A DNA stretch of 64,000 nt from an uncultured Oscillospiraceae bacterium (GCA_934670025.1 CAKUOS010000002.1:13678-77677); one strand, 5' to 3'; shown: positions 26,127-33,633, counted from the first letter of the stretch. Notes: generated from the letters alone by a model not told the origin. Numbers and translations are program-made.

Positions 26127-27994
26127 GCAAAGTATTTCAGATGCTCGGCGGAAGCGGCGGCAGTATCAAGCTCGCGTCCATTGAGATCACAACGCCGCCC
26201 ACAAAGACCGCCTACAAGGCTGGTGAGCAGTTTTCGACGGCTGGCATGGTTGTCAAGGCGACGTATTCCAACGGCGCCACGCTGATTGCAACAGGCGTTT
26301 CGGTCGAGCCGAGCGGCGGTCTGGAAGCAGGCCGCACCAGCGTCACGATCCGCTACACCGAGGGCGGCGTTTCCTGCACCGCGACGCAGGCCGTCACCGT
26401 CACCAAGACGAACGTGACCGTGCCGAGCCAGAGCGGCAGCCTGACGTATTCGGGCAGCTCTCAAAGCCCGGCGTGGTACAACTACGATACGGCAAAGATG
26501 ACGCTCGGCGGCACGACCAGCGGCACGAACGCCGGCACATACAGCGCAAAATTTACGCTGAAAGATACGGCGCTCTACCAGTGGGCAGACGGCACGACGG
26601 CGCCGAAAACTGTCTCGTGGAAGATCGGCAAAGCGGATGGCTCGCTGACGCTCAGCAAGATTACGATTACGCTGGAGGATGGAAAGCTGACGGATTCTTT
26701 CACCGTGACACGGCTCGGCACAGGTACGATCTCTGTTTCGTCCAACCATCCGGAGATTGCCACAGCCTCGCTTTCCGGAAACGTCGTGACTGTGACGAGC
26801 GTGGACGAAAACTCCGGTACGGTTACGATTACAGTTTCCGTCGCCAGCGACACAAACTACAACGCGCCCGCGAACAAGACCTGCACGGTATCGTGCGTGT
26901 TCGTGACGATCTTCGGTGTCTGCTGGACGTACAGCAATTCCTCGACGGCGCTCTCCCGTTTGACGCCGAGCAACGACCCGAACGGCTACGTCAATGCCGC
27001 CGTGTCTTCGGAGCCGAGCGCGGCCATCGGCACAGGCGCTGGCAGCTCGCCGTTTGATGATTTCATGCCGTGGCAGGGCATGGAAGAATACAACATCATC
27101 AACGGCGCTGTGTCGTACAAAAAGGGACAGTCCGGATTCTCCCGCACGTCCTACGATACGATGGTCTTTATCCCTGAGTTTTACTACAAGATCGTCTATA
27201 ACAGCAGCCAGAGCAAGATCTATTACTACGTTGCAAACGCGCCGTTCACCGGCTTTTCCAAGCACCCCGGTTCTGGCCGCTATGTTGGTCGCTACAACAC
27301 GATTGCCAGCTACTACTCTAAGTCTGGCGCGAATCCGTTGACGAACATCACACGCGCCACGGCCCGCACAAATTCCCGGAACAAGGGCAGCAAGTGGCAG
27401 CAGTACGATTATGCGTCGTGGTGCGCGGTCTGGCTGCTCTATCTCGTCGAGTATGCAAACTGGGATAGCCAGAGCAAAATCGGCAACGGTATCGTCGGCA
27501 ATTCCTCGCTACAGAAGACGGGCACGACGGACAGCATGACCTACCACACCGGCACGGTCGCTTCTGCCAGAACGGGCTATGGCGGCGTACAGTACCGCAG
27601 CATTGAAAACCCGTGGGGCAATGTCTATGACTGGATTGACGGCATCAATTTCAACAGCCGTGCAGCTTACATCTGTACCGACCCGTCGAAATATGCGGAT
27701 GACACGTCCACCAACTACACGTCGGCGGGACTTAGCCTGCCGAGCAGTGGCAATATCAAAACGCTCGGAAACTGCACGGCCCTCCCATGGGCATTTATTC
27801 CGACGGGAACCGGTGGCAGCGGCACGACCTACGTGCCCGACTACGTGTACTCGTATTCTGGCTGGTGTGTTCTCTGCGTCGGCGGCTGCTACGGGGATGA
27901 TGCTGCGGGCTGCGGCCTGTTCTTTTTCGTTGGCTACTGCAATTCGTCCAACGCGGCCTCGGACGTCGGCGCGCGCCTCCTTTACGTCCCCTAA
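26123..27994 (+). CDS. Tail fibre adhesin, DGR target (C-type lectin fold tip)
   Basis: The 623-residue protein starts with a bacterial Ig-like domain (about 10-95, TYSNGATLIATGV), followed by further Ig-like/MBG-type repeats (to about 265), and then a C-terminal formylglycine-enzyme/C-type lectin fold domain (about 270-623) with W-rich core (ENPWGNVYDWIDG). The last 48 residues are encoded by the variable repeat, with the conserved frame GWCVLCVGG. This is the receptor-binding part whose surface residues are varied by the retroelement. RBS GGAGG; overlaps the upstream gene. Confidence 0.9.
   Translation: MSKVFQMLGGSGGSIKLASIEITTPPTKTAYKAGEQFSTAGMVVKATYSNGATLIATGVSVEPSGGLEAGRTSVTIRYTEGGVSCTATQAVTVTKTNVTVPSQSGSLTYSGSSQSPAWYNYDTAKMTLGGTTSGTNAGTYSAKFTLKDTALYQWADGTTAPKTVSWKIGKADGSLTLSKITITLEDGKLTDSFTVTRLGTGTISVSSNHPEIATASLSGNVVTVTSVDENSGTVTITVSVASDTNYNAPANKTCTVSCVFVTIFGVCWTYSNSSTALSRLTPSNDPNGYVNAAVSSEPSAAIGTGAGSSPFDDFMPWQGMEEYNIINGAVSYKKGQSGFSRTSYDTMVFIPEFYYKIVYNSSQSKIYYYVANAPFTGFSKHPGSGRYVGRYNTIASYYSKSGANPLTNITRATARTNSRNKGSKWQQYDYASWCAVWLLYLVEYANWDSQSKIGNGIVGNSSLQKTGTTDSMTYHTGTVASARTGYGGVQYRSIENPWGNVYDWIDGINFNSRAAYICTDPSKYADDTSTNYTSAGLSLPSSGNIKTLGNCTALPWAFIPTGTGGSGTTYVPDYVYSYSGWCVLCVGGCYGDDAAGCGLFFFVGYCNSSNAASDVGARLLYVP
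27843..27982 (+). repeat. DGR variable repeat (VR)
   Basis: This stretch at the 3' end of the adhesin matches 28223-28362 in about 140 positions. From 27845 to 27982 there are 16 mismatches (27848, 27854, 27888, 27893, 27896, 27908, 27909, 27929, 27930, 27935, 27939, 27956, 27957, 27962, 27965, 27979), and every one is opposite an adenine in the template copy (10 A to G, 4 A to T, 2 A to C). The GC-rich end near 27967-27978 would be the initiation of mutagenic homology. Confidence 0.95.
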
Positions 27995-28002
27995 TGGGGG
28001 AC

Positions 28003-28020
28003 CGGGGGCCGCAGCCCCCG
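28003..28020 (+). promoter_or_regulatory. DGR hairpin/cruciform downstream of VR
   Basis: CGGGGGC (28003-28009) pairs with GCCCCCG (28014-28020) around a 4-base loop. It lies 20 bases past the end of the VR and 9 bases after the adhesin stop. A GC-rich hairpin with a tetraloop at this place promotes retrohoming in studied DGRs. A terminator role is unlikely, since no T run follows. Confidence 0.75.
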
Positions 28021-28077
28021 TGGGCTTCCGTTTTCAGAGCGGCACGTTTTACGCCCTGGCGCGGCAGCGCCATTCCC

Positions 28078-28138
28078 TATATATCCGCGCGAAGCGCGGC
28101 GCGTATATTTTTTCAAAATAACGCATTTCGTTATTTTC
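28078..28138 (+). terminator. Tandem terminator-like hairpins between adhesin and DGR template
   Basis: The first hairpin has CCGCGC/GCGCGG with outer ATATA/TATAT pairing, followed by TTTTTT (28108-28113). The second, AAAATAACG/CGTTATTTT (28116-28138), precedes CTCCCGTTTT. They could end the late mRNA after the adhesin and separate the template RNA and RT from the tail operon. Confidence 0.6.
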
Positions 28139-28171
28139 TCCCGTTTTCAGACCTTCTCAGCGCATAGACAG

Positions 28172-28177
28172 TATAAT
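28172..28177 (+). promoter_or_regulatory. Candidate -10 element for the template RNA/RT transcript
   Basis: A perfect TATAAT lies about 50 bases before the template repeat and after the terminator hairpins. A matching -35 at 17 bases is not evident, so the promoter is weak or activator-dependent; the evidence is mostly its position. Confidence 0.35.
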
Positions 28178-28222
28178 TCTCGACGGGATTGTCTGCGCAG
28201 CTTGTGCGGTGCTTTGGGCTTC

Positions 28223-28362
28223 ACGTGAACTCGAATTCTGGCTGGTGTGTTCTCTGCGTCGGCGGCTACTACAGGAATGATGCTGCGAACTGCGGCCTGT
28301 TCTTTTTCAATGGCAACTACAATTCGTCCAACGCGAACTCGAACATCGGCGCGCGCCTACTT
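28223..28362 (+). ncRNA. DGR template repeat (TR) RNA region
   Basis: The non-coding copy of the adhesin end lies between the adhesin and RT genes. It is adenine-rich at the variable positions, largely in AAC/AAT triplets that can be changed to many codons. Its translation would read NSGWCVLCVGGYYRNDAANC, so the invariant frame agrees with the VR product. The surrounding 28020-28492 otherwise holds only the hairpins and promoter candidate described separately. Confidence 0.93.
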
Positions 28363-28492
28363 GTTTGTATGCTCCATTTTTTGCGCAGGCTCTCCCTCAC
28401 CGCTTGGTGGAAATATTGCCGCTACAGGACGGGCTCTAGTACGACCGCAAGGTATCTGGAAAGACCCCGATGGCAAACAAGGAGCGAGGCAA

Positions 28493-29590
28493 ATGCCAAA
28501 AAGAAAAGGATTCCTGTATGAATGGATGTGTGACAAAGAACACATCCGCGAAGCCATTGTGTTTGGCGCGAAAGACAAACACGATCGGCGCGACGTAAGA
28601 CGGGTGCTGGCCGACGTGGACGGCTACACGGACCGCGTCTATGATCTTCTGCAGACGCAGACTTTCGCCCCAGCCCAGCCGAAGAAGCGCAAGATCTTCG
28701 ACAACAGCAGCCGAAAGTGGAGAGAGATCGAATACGTTCCGTTCTTCCCCGACGGCATTGTCCACACGTTGATGGTCTTGGCGGCGGCGCCGGTCTTCCT
28801 GCGCGGGATGAATTACTGGTGCTGCGCATCAGTACCGGGACGCGGCGGAAAGCACGCGCTTCGGCGCTGCAAGCGTGTCATTCACCACGGCAAAAAAGGA
28901 AGCCGGTACGTCTGCAAAATGGACGTTCACCACTTCTACCATTCTGTCGACCGCCGCAAGCTGATCTGGATGCTGGCGCACAAGATCAAGGACAAGAAGT
29001 ATCTAAAGCTGACGTGGGAGATCCTGCAAACCTGCGAACAGGGGCTGGCCATTGGCTTTTTCATCTGCCAGTGGCTCGCAAATTTCTATCTTGAGCCGCT
29101 CGACCGTTACATTACGACGCTCGACGGTGTGAAGTACAGCGTGCGATACATGGATGATATTGTCCTCTTTGGCCCGAACAAAAAGAAGCTGCACCGTGCG
29201 CGGAAAGCGATTGCCGAGTATCTGCAAAAGCGGCTGCGGCTGCAGATGAAAGGTAACTGGCAGGTGTTCCCCTTAAAAGCACGGCCGCTGGATTATGTCG
29301 GATACCGCTTTTACCGAGATCACACGACTATGCGGCGGAAGAATTTCCTGCGTTTCACGCGCCAGTGCCGCAAGGTGCGAAAGAAAATCGAGCGGCACCG
29401 CCGGATCGCATATCGGACTGCCGCAGGGCTTCTGAGCCGAATCGGTCAGCTCAAGCACTGTGATTCTGTTATGGCACGGAAAAAGTATGTTGACCCTATC
29501 GGGGTACGAATCTTGAAGGAGGTTGTGCGAAATGAAAGTAAGAGGCGACAATGCGCCGGCAAATGCGTTCTCGCTGGAGGAGCAGCCTGA
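28493..29590 (+). CDS. DGR reverse transcriptase
   Basis: The 365-residue enzyme has YMDD (about 219-222), the metal-binding KMDVHHFY (about 142-149) and the motif-4 segment IGFFICQWLANFYLEP (about 187-202). DGR enzymes usually have IGxxxSQ here; this one has CQ. It lacks the maturase and endonuclease domains of group II intron RTs. ATG 28493 is chosen because AAGGAG lies upstream and longer frames run through the template repeat. It copies the template RNA with errors at A and writes into the adhesin gene. Confidence 0.95.
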   Translation: MPKRKGFLYEWMCDKEHIREAIVFGAKDKHDRRDVRRVLADVDGYTDRVYDLLQTQTFAPAQPKKRKIFDNSSRKWREIEYVPFFPDGIVHTLMVLAAAPVFLRGMNYWCCASVPGRGGKHALRRCKRVIHHGKKGSRYVCKMDVHHFYHSVDRRKLIWMLAHKIKDKKYLKLTWEILQTCEQGLAIGFFICQWLANFYLEPLDRYITTLDGVKYSVRYMDDIVLFGPNKKKLHRARKAIAEYLQKRLRLQMKGNWQVFPLKARPLDYVGYRFYRDHTTMRRKNFLRFTRQCRKVRKKIERHRRIAYRTAAGLLSRIGQLKHCDSVMARKKYVDPIGVRILKEVVRNESKRRQCAGKCVLAGGAA

Positions 29591-29912
29591 CAAGCCCGGC
29601 TACTGCCTTGTGCGGTTCTATGAGAACGTAGCTCCGTTCTCGGAAACGCAGGGCGAGTTGACGATCTCCGGCTTCGAGTACGATGAGTACTATCTGGAAC
29701 TGCCATTCTATGACGGGATCTATGATGATATTCTCGGCAGCTTCGACGGCTATTTCGCGCAGGCGAAGCTGGCCGAAGCCGAAAAGGAGACCATTCCGAA
29801 GCTGAAACAGCAGGTAAGCGACCTGCAAAGCGTCAATGAAGGACTGTCCGCACAGATCACGCAGGCGCAGCTTGCGCTCTGTGACGTCTATGAGCTTGTG
29901 ATCGGAGGTTGA
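29532..29912 (+). CDS. Small tail-end protein, 126 aa (XkdW/tail fibre assembly-like)
   Basis: The gene overlaps the RT 3' end by 59 bases and starts at ATG 29532 with AAGGAGG upstream. The first 60 residues are beta-rich with ENVAPFSETQ; the last 50 form a coiled coil. Phages of Clostridia and Bacilli often carry such a protein after the fibre genes, before XkdX/CD1375-like small proteins. The name is from position and composition only. Confidence 0.6.
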   Translation: MKVRGDNAPANAFSLEEQPDKPGYCLVRFYENVAPFSETQGELTISGFEYDEYYLELPFYDGIYDDILGSFDGYFAQAKLAEAEKETIPKLKQQVSDLQSVNEGLSAQITQAQLALCDVYELVIGG

Positions 29913-29917
29913 TGGAT

Positions 29918-30037
29918 ATGGCGAAAGTGTATGCCGAGCTGATCCGAAAGGGGCTGAAAACACTTGATGATGTGCCGGAACGACTGCGCGAGGAAGTCCG
30001 GCGTATCCTTGAAGAAGATGAGGTCGAGGGCGTATGA
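29918..30037 (+). CDS. CD1375-like small phage protein, copy 1 (39 aa)
   Basis: MAKVYAELIRKGLKTLDDVP opens a 39-residue protein with RBS GGAGG 9 bases before ATG 29918. Very short proteins with KVY-x-LI-x-KG-x-KT are common after fibre genes of clostridial phages. The stop codon lies inside a terminator stem. A close paralogue follows at 30091. The function is unknown. Confidence 0.75.
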   Translation: MAKVYAELIRKGLKTLDDVPERLREEVRRILEEDEVEGV

Positions 30038-30059
30038 AGCGCCTTCGACTTTTTCTTTT
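30023..30059 (+). terminator. Terminator overlapping the end of CD1375-like copy 1
   Basis: GTCGAGGGCG pairs with CGCCTTCGAC around a 7-base loop that includes the stop codon, then TTTTTCTTTT. A strong rho-independent-type signal inside the late operon, before the lysis genes. Confidence 0.8.
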
Positions 30060-30090
30060 GACCATTCTGTGTGGAAAGGAGGTCGCTGAT

Positions 30091-30207
30091 ATGGCAGTCG
30101 TGTATGCGACGTTGATCGTCAAGGGCAAAAAGACGCTCGACCAGGTGCCGGCTCTCATCAAGCCGCAGGTCGAGGAAATCCTGAAGGATCTCGAAGTAGA
30201 GATCTGA
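30091..30207 (+). CDS. CD1375-like small phage protein, copy 2 (38 aa)
   Basis: The 38-residue protein MAVVYATLIVKGKKTLDQVP has a strong AAAGGAGGT. It shares the pattern VYxxLIxKGxKTLDxVP and the E/D-rich end with the preceding copy, so this is a tandem duplication that has diverged. Unknown function; small tail or lysis-timing protein are both possible. Confidence 0.78.
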   Translation: MAVVYATLIVKGKKTLDQVPALIKPQVEEILKDLEVEI

Positions 30208-30213
30208 CACGCA

Positions 30214-30251
30214 GCAGGAGGGGCGGCACGGTCTGCCTCTCCTGCATTTTG
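30214..30251 (+). terminator. Second terminator before the lysis genes
   Basis: GCAGGAGGGGC pairs with GCCTCTCCTGC (one G-T pair), followed by ATTTT. The T run is short, so leak-through is likely. Confidence 0.65.
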
Positions 30252-30272
30252 CAAGTAGAGGTGAAAGTGATT

Positions 30273-30614
30273 ATGACAATCAACGCTGGTGAGTTTCTGA
30301 TCGCGTTTGTCGCGGCTATGGGGATTCCGTCAGCCATCATGGGCTTTATCGTCTGGAAACTGGAACGGAAAATTGCGGCGCGTGATAAGCGCGCCGAAGA
30401 GCAGGATGAAGCGCAGAAAGACTTCTTTCTGCTCATGGTGCAGAGTACAGGCGCAGCAATCGCGCTCGGCGAAGCAACCGCCAAGGCGGTACAGCGCATT
30501 CCAGACGCGAACTGCAACGGCGATATGCACGATGCTCTGAACTACGCAGCCAACATCAAGCATAAGCAGAAGGATTTTTTGACAAAGCAGGGCATTCACG
30601 CCCTGTATGACTAA
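30273..30614 (+). CDS. Small membrane-anchored phage protein, 113 aa
   Basis: It starts at ATG 30273 (GAGGTG upstream). One N-terminal membrane segment (about residues 7-24, FLIAFVAAMGIPSAIMGFIV) is followed by a charged helical region to the end. It directly precedes the holin gene, so an antiholin or holin accessory role is plausible, but no family motif is visible. Confidence 0.6.
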   Translation: MTINAGEFLIAFVAAMGIPSAIMGFIVWKLERKIAARDKRAEEQDEAQKDFFLLMVQSTGAAIALGEATAKAVQRIPDANCNGDMHDALNYAANIKHKQKDFLTKQGIHALYD

Positions 30615-30629
30615 GGAGGAACACGATTC

Positions 30630-30971
30630 ATGGAATACAACATTACCACCATCATTCAGGCGGTATTTGCGCTGATCGCAGCAGTCATTACCGTCATTGT
30701 CATTCCGTACATCAAGAGCAAGACCACAGCTCAGCAGCAGGCAGAAATCAACGCATGGGTGAAGATTGCCGTATCTGCCGCAGAGCAGATTTACAACGGC
30801 TCCGGTCGCGGTCCTGAGAAGAAAGCGTATGTCTTGGAATGGCTCAAGCAGCGCGGCATTACGGTTGACGAAGCCAAACTGGACGCTATGATCGAGTCCG
30901 CTGTTTATGAATTGAAAAGCGGCGTTTTGGCTGTCGGTGAGCTTTTGACCCCGGGGGGCGACGAAACATGA
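30630..30971 (+). CDS. Phage holin, LLH family
   Basis: A 113-residue protein with RBS AAGGAGG. It has one N-terminal membrane segment (FALIAAVITVIVIPYIKSK, about 13-31), then a helical region of LLH-type holins (INAWVKIAVSAAEQIYNGSG) and a C-terminal helix with ESAVYELK. The holin opens the membrane to release the endolysin encoded next, whose start overlaps its stop by 4 bases. Confidence 0.85.
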   Translation: MEYNITTIIQAVFALIAAVITVIVIPYIKSKTTAQQQAEINAWVKIAVSAAEQIYNGSGRGPEKKAYVLEWLKQRGITVDEAKLDAMIESAVYELKSGVLAVGELLTPGGDET

Positions 30972-31741
30972 GCGTACGCATCGGGCAGGCGTCGCTCGGC
31001 GAAACCGGCGCGCATGGGCAGAAACCCGGCAATCAGACCGGTCGCGAATTAAACTTCGCGTATTGGTACTCTGGAAGCTGGCTCGGCGTTCTCCGGTTCA
31101 AGGACCGCAGGAAAGCTGAGCTGGCCGCGCAGGCGTGCGAAGCTGGTGTCGGCAACAAGAACATCGGCTACGATCAGGACGGCCGCAACACAGCCTACGT
31201 CGCCGCGGAAGCGGTAGACTTCATTCTGAGCAAGATCGCAAAGCCCGTAGAAACGGACTGCAGCGCGTTTATGATGCTCTGCGCAATTTCCGCTGGCGTC
31301 GACGCCCTGAAAGAAACCTACCGCAAGCAGGGCAATTCCTGCACGACCTACTGCATGATGCGCTGCTTCCCTGCTACGGGAGAATTTGAATTGCTGACTG
31401 ACCGGAAGTACCTGACATCTGACGCCTACCTGCGCCGGGGCGATATTCTGGTATCGTCCGGGCATACGGTCATGGTGTTGGAAAACGGAGAAAAGGAGGA
31501 CGACGATATGGACAAGGCAACCTTCACAGAGCTTTTCCGTGAAATGCGGAAAGATCTTCAGGACAATGACTGCAGCGATTGGAGCGAAGCTGCTCGCCAG
31601 TGGGCAGTCAACAACGGCATCGTGCAGGGCGGCGCACCGCTGCCCGACGGCTCCGCGAACTTCATGTGGCAGGACATGATGACGCGCGAGCAGCTCGTCA
31701 CGGTTCTTTACCGCTTCGCGCAGAAGCTTGGCATGATCTGA
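30968..31741 (+). CDS. Endolysin: cysteine peptidase with SLH-type wall-binding C-terminus
   Basis: The N-terminal 175 residues form an NlpC/P60- or CHAP-like cysteine peptidase, with ETDCSAFMML (Cys about 98) and SSGHTVMVLENG (His about 166). Residues about 200-257 have S-layer-homology features (WAVNNGIVQGG, and TREQLVTVLYRFAQKLG). It degrades peptidoglycan at lysis. An internal AAAGGAGG with ATG 31508 (Met 181) could add a separate C-terminal product. It starts in the holin stop (ATGA). Confidence 0.85.
   Translation: MSVRIGQASLGETGAHGQKPGNQTGRELNFAYWYSGSWLGVLRFKDRRKAELAAQACEAGVGNKNIGYDQDGRNTAYVAAEAVDFILSKIAKPVETDCSAFMMLCAISAGVDALKETYRKQGNSCTTYCMMRCFPATGEFELLTDRKYLTSDAYLRRGDILVSSGHTVMVLENGEKEDDDMDKATFTELFREMRKDLQDNDCSDWSEAARQWAVNNGIVQGGAPLPDGSANFMWQDMMTREQLVTVLYRFAQKLGMI
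31508..31741 (+). CDS. Possible internal product: endolysin C-terminal domain
   Basis: An in-frame ATG (MDKATFTELFREMRKD) is preceded by AAAAGGAGG at 9 bases. It would give a 77-residue protein comprising a helical linker and the SLH-like domain. Secondary starts that yield free wall-binding domains are known for clostridial phage endolysins. Use here is inferred from the ribosome binding site alone. Confidence 0.5.
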   Translation: MDKATFTELFREMRKDLQDNDCSDWSEAARQWAVNNGIVQGGAPLPDGSANFMWQDMMTREQLVTVLYRFAQKLGMI

Positions 31742-32061
31742 TGGCTCAGAAAAAGCGCAGGAGAAAGAAGCTGGACACGAGCAAACTCGTCTGCTTCCTG
31801 CTGGTCGGGTCTGGCTTGCTTATCACGCAGGAATGTATTTACCTGATGCGCCTGTGCATCAAGTCCAACTATATGGCTTCTGCCGCTTGGTTGACAGCCG
31901 CGCTCAGTCTGGCGCAGGTTATCATCATCACGGGCGGTAAGTGCTATTTTGAGCTGGTCAAGTCCGACCACAAGCGTGGCGGCATCACGTTTGAAGCCGC
32001 CAAGGCAAACGGCTTTCAGAAGCAGGACGCATCGGACAACGTGGACAGCGCCTTTATCTGA
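31741..32061 (+). CDS. Small two-segment membrane protein at the end of the lysis cluster
   Basis: A 106-residue protein whose ATG (31741) shares one base with the endolysin stop. It has a basic start (AQKKRRRKKLD) and two membrane segments (about 17-40 and 45-65). The place and topology suggest a second holin, antiholin or superinfection-exclusion protein. Last gene before the late terminator. Confidence 0.65.
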   Translation: MAQKKRRRKKLDTSKLVCFLLVGSGLLITQECIYLMRLCIKSNYMASAAWLTAALSLAQVIIITGGKCYFELVKSDHKRGGITFEAAKANGFQKQDASDNVDSAFI

Positions 32062-32072
32062 ACACACGAACA

Positions 32073-32117
32073 AACCCCTCGCATGGCAGGAATGTCATGT
32101 GAGGGGTTTTCTTTTTT
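32073..32117 (+). terminator. Strong terminator at the end of the late operon
   Basis: AACCCCTCGCATG pairs with CATGTGAGGGGTT (13 bp, one wobble), followed by TTCTTTTTT. The 32118-32224 stretch beyond it shows no coding or other signal and separates it from the convergent early genes. Confidence 0.92.
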
Positions 32118-32224
32118 GCGCGGCTCTGGTGGCTCGTTACGCCGTTTTTATGTTTGCCCATTGATTCTCTCGTTGCTTCGCGCTGCCTAAACTTGCAAGT
32201 CCAGCAGCGACGCGACAGAGGCGC

Positions 32225-32452
32225 TTACTTCGTGCTATACGCTTTCGGTGTTATCTGAATCACAATCTCGTCACGTTTCAATGTCACGAAATTTATCTTC
32301 GCTTCGAGCGTTCCCGGCATGGACGCGGCTGGCAGCATATACAGGCTGGCAAAATGCCCGATCGTCAATGGTCCGGCTTTCACCACAACCGGAATCTCAT
32401 CACTGGCTGCTCCAATCTGATTACAGAAGTCGAGGACGGTAATTTTTTTCAT
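32225..32452 (-). CDS. Unknown small early protein, 75 aa
   Basis: The protein begins MKKITVLDFCNQIGAAS, with GAGGAGG 10 bases before ATG 32452 (a TTG at 32458 is the alternative). The centre (VVVKAGPLTIGHFASLYMLP) is beta-like and the end is a short strand and helix. It is the last gene of the minus-strand block, two bases after the upstream stop. Not recognised. Confidence 0.6.
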   Translation of the reverse strand: MKKITVLDFCNQIGAASDEIPVVVKAGPLTIGHFASLYMLPAASMPGTLEAKINFVTLKRDEIVIQITPKAYSTK

Positions 32453-32454
32453 GC

Positions 32455-33153
32455 TCAATAATCCTCCTCAATACATTCGTCCGCTTCGGTGTAGTATTCT
32501 CCGTCGTAGCCTTTTCCCATAACCTTGTCGTAGCAATCGAAGCAGACCAACCGGTAAGTAATGCCGTGGCAGTCTCGTGTAAAAGTCATGTCCTCCCGCA
32601 GAAACTCACCCTTGCAGACAGGGCATTCGATCTTCCGCGCTTTCTCCCACCCGGCGTCTTCCAGATCGTCGAAGCCGTTCCAGACGTCCTCCATGACGAT
32701 CTGCTTTTCATCGTTCACGATGAGACCTGCAGCATCCTCGCCGTAAAGCTCACTTTCAAGCAGGAACAGGTGCGCGGTGAGCGTTTCCGGTTTGCCGTCC
32801 ACGTCCGGGGTAATCTGAAAATCGCCCTCGTCAATGACATACCACGTTCCCTCGTGACCGGCGATCTCGATGCCGTCGCTATTCCAGCTCAGCATACGCC
32901 ACAACTCCGGTTCTTTTGTGATTGCCCACACGTTGAGCGAATTCTGCTTATGCGCAAAATCTTCGAGAGCTTCAACCGTTCCGCAGGTGTCGCAGATGTA
33001 GCAGCCAATGCGGCGGCTGAGGGCGTTGTGTGTGACGCTCTCTGCGTCCATCGTCATCTTCCCGCAGCGGGGACACGCGAAGTGTCCACCCGGCTGCTTT
33101 TGGGCAAAGCGTTCGATCAATGTCTTTGCCGGCTTATCGATCATCAGTCCCAT
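32455..33153 (-). CDS. Zinc-ribbon polyvalent-type phage protein (LPD28-like), 232 aa
   Basis: It starts at ATG 33153 with AAGGAGG. Two cysteine sets (FACPRCGKMT with IGCYICDTCGT) form a probable zinc ribbon in the first 60 residues; a second pair set (IECPVCKGEF and LVCFDCYDKV) is near the end. The middle segment (FLLESELYGEDAAGLIVN) resembles the LPD28-type domain found in polyvalent phage/plasmid proteins. Probably acts on phage or host nucleic acid or protein during early infection; exact role unknown. Confidence 0.6.
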   Translation of the reverse strand: MGLMIDKPAKTLIERFAQKQPGGHFACPRCGKMTMDAESVTHNALSRRIGCYICDTCGTVEALEDFAHKQNSLNVWAITKEPELWRMLSWNSDGIEIAGHEGTWYVIDEGDFQITPDVDGKPETLTAHLFLLESELYGEDAAGLIVNDEKQIVMEDVWNGFDDLEDAGWEKARKIECPVCKGEFLREDMTFTRDCHGITYRLVCFDCYDKVMGKGYDGEYYTEADECIEEDY

Positions 33154-33166
33154 GCTCTGAGCCTCC

Positions 33167-33388
33167 TTACCACTCTTGCCCCTCAAAGTCTTCCAGCGCA
33201 TTCAGCGCGGCAAAGTGTTCGCGCATAAATTTGCCCGCATCTTCGTCCTGCCGATTTATCAGTTCCTCATCTGCACCGTTTTCTTCGTATTCGCGTTGAA
33301 GCCGTCTGGAGTTCTCGTAGACTTCTTTGCGCTTACGCTCATCCTCAATCAAGAGCGCGTGAATGTATTCCAACGTTTTGATCGTCAT
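33167..33388 (-). CDS. Unknown small early protein, 73 aa
   Basis: ATG 33388 (MTIKTLEYIHALLIEDERKR) with AAAGGAG upstream. The protein is charged and helical throughout. No family recognised; it is part of a run of closely spaced short early genes with strong ribosome binding sites. Confidence 0.6.
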   Translation of the reverse strand: MTIKTLEYIHALLIEDERKRKEVYENSRRLQREYEENGADEELINRQDEDAGKFMREHFAALNALEDFEGQEW

Positions 33389-33402
33389 AAGGCTTTCTCC
33401 TT

Positions 33403-33633
33403 TCACTCGATAGCAGCTTCGATGCTGCTGATAGCTTCTTCCAAACTGTCCACAGCACTGGAAAGATTGTCACAGGCTTCGTCAGCTTTTTCGTAGCGTT
33501 CGCTTTCCTGCATATTCTCCGGGATATTGTCCCGGTATTCTTCTTCTTCAGCCTGAAGGTCTTCGAGGCTGCCTTTCAACTCCTCCAACTGGTCAATGAT
33601 GGCCTGCAAATTTTTACGGCGAACCTTATTCAT
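33403..33633 (-). CDS. Unknown coiled-coil early protein, 76 aa
   Basis: ATG 33633 preceded by GGGGAGG. Almost the whole protein is an acidic coiled coil (LQAIIDQLEELKGSLEDL, later SSAVDSLEEAISSIEAA). Phage early clusters of Clostridia often carry such helical proteins of unknown function. Overlaps the upstream gene by 8 bases. Confidence 0.62.
   Translation of the reverse strand: MNKVRRKNLQAIIDQLEELKGSLEDLQAEEEEYRDNIPENMQESERYEKADEACDNLSSAVDSLEEAISSIEAAIE

Noticed and set aside
28189..28521. Open frame through the template repeat with a fibre-like translation
   Set aside because: It reads like the adhesin end only because the TR is a copy of the VR; there is no ribosome binding site and the TR is non-coding in DGRs.
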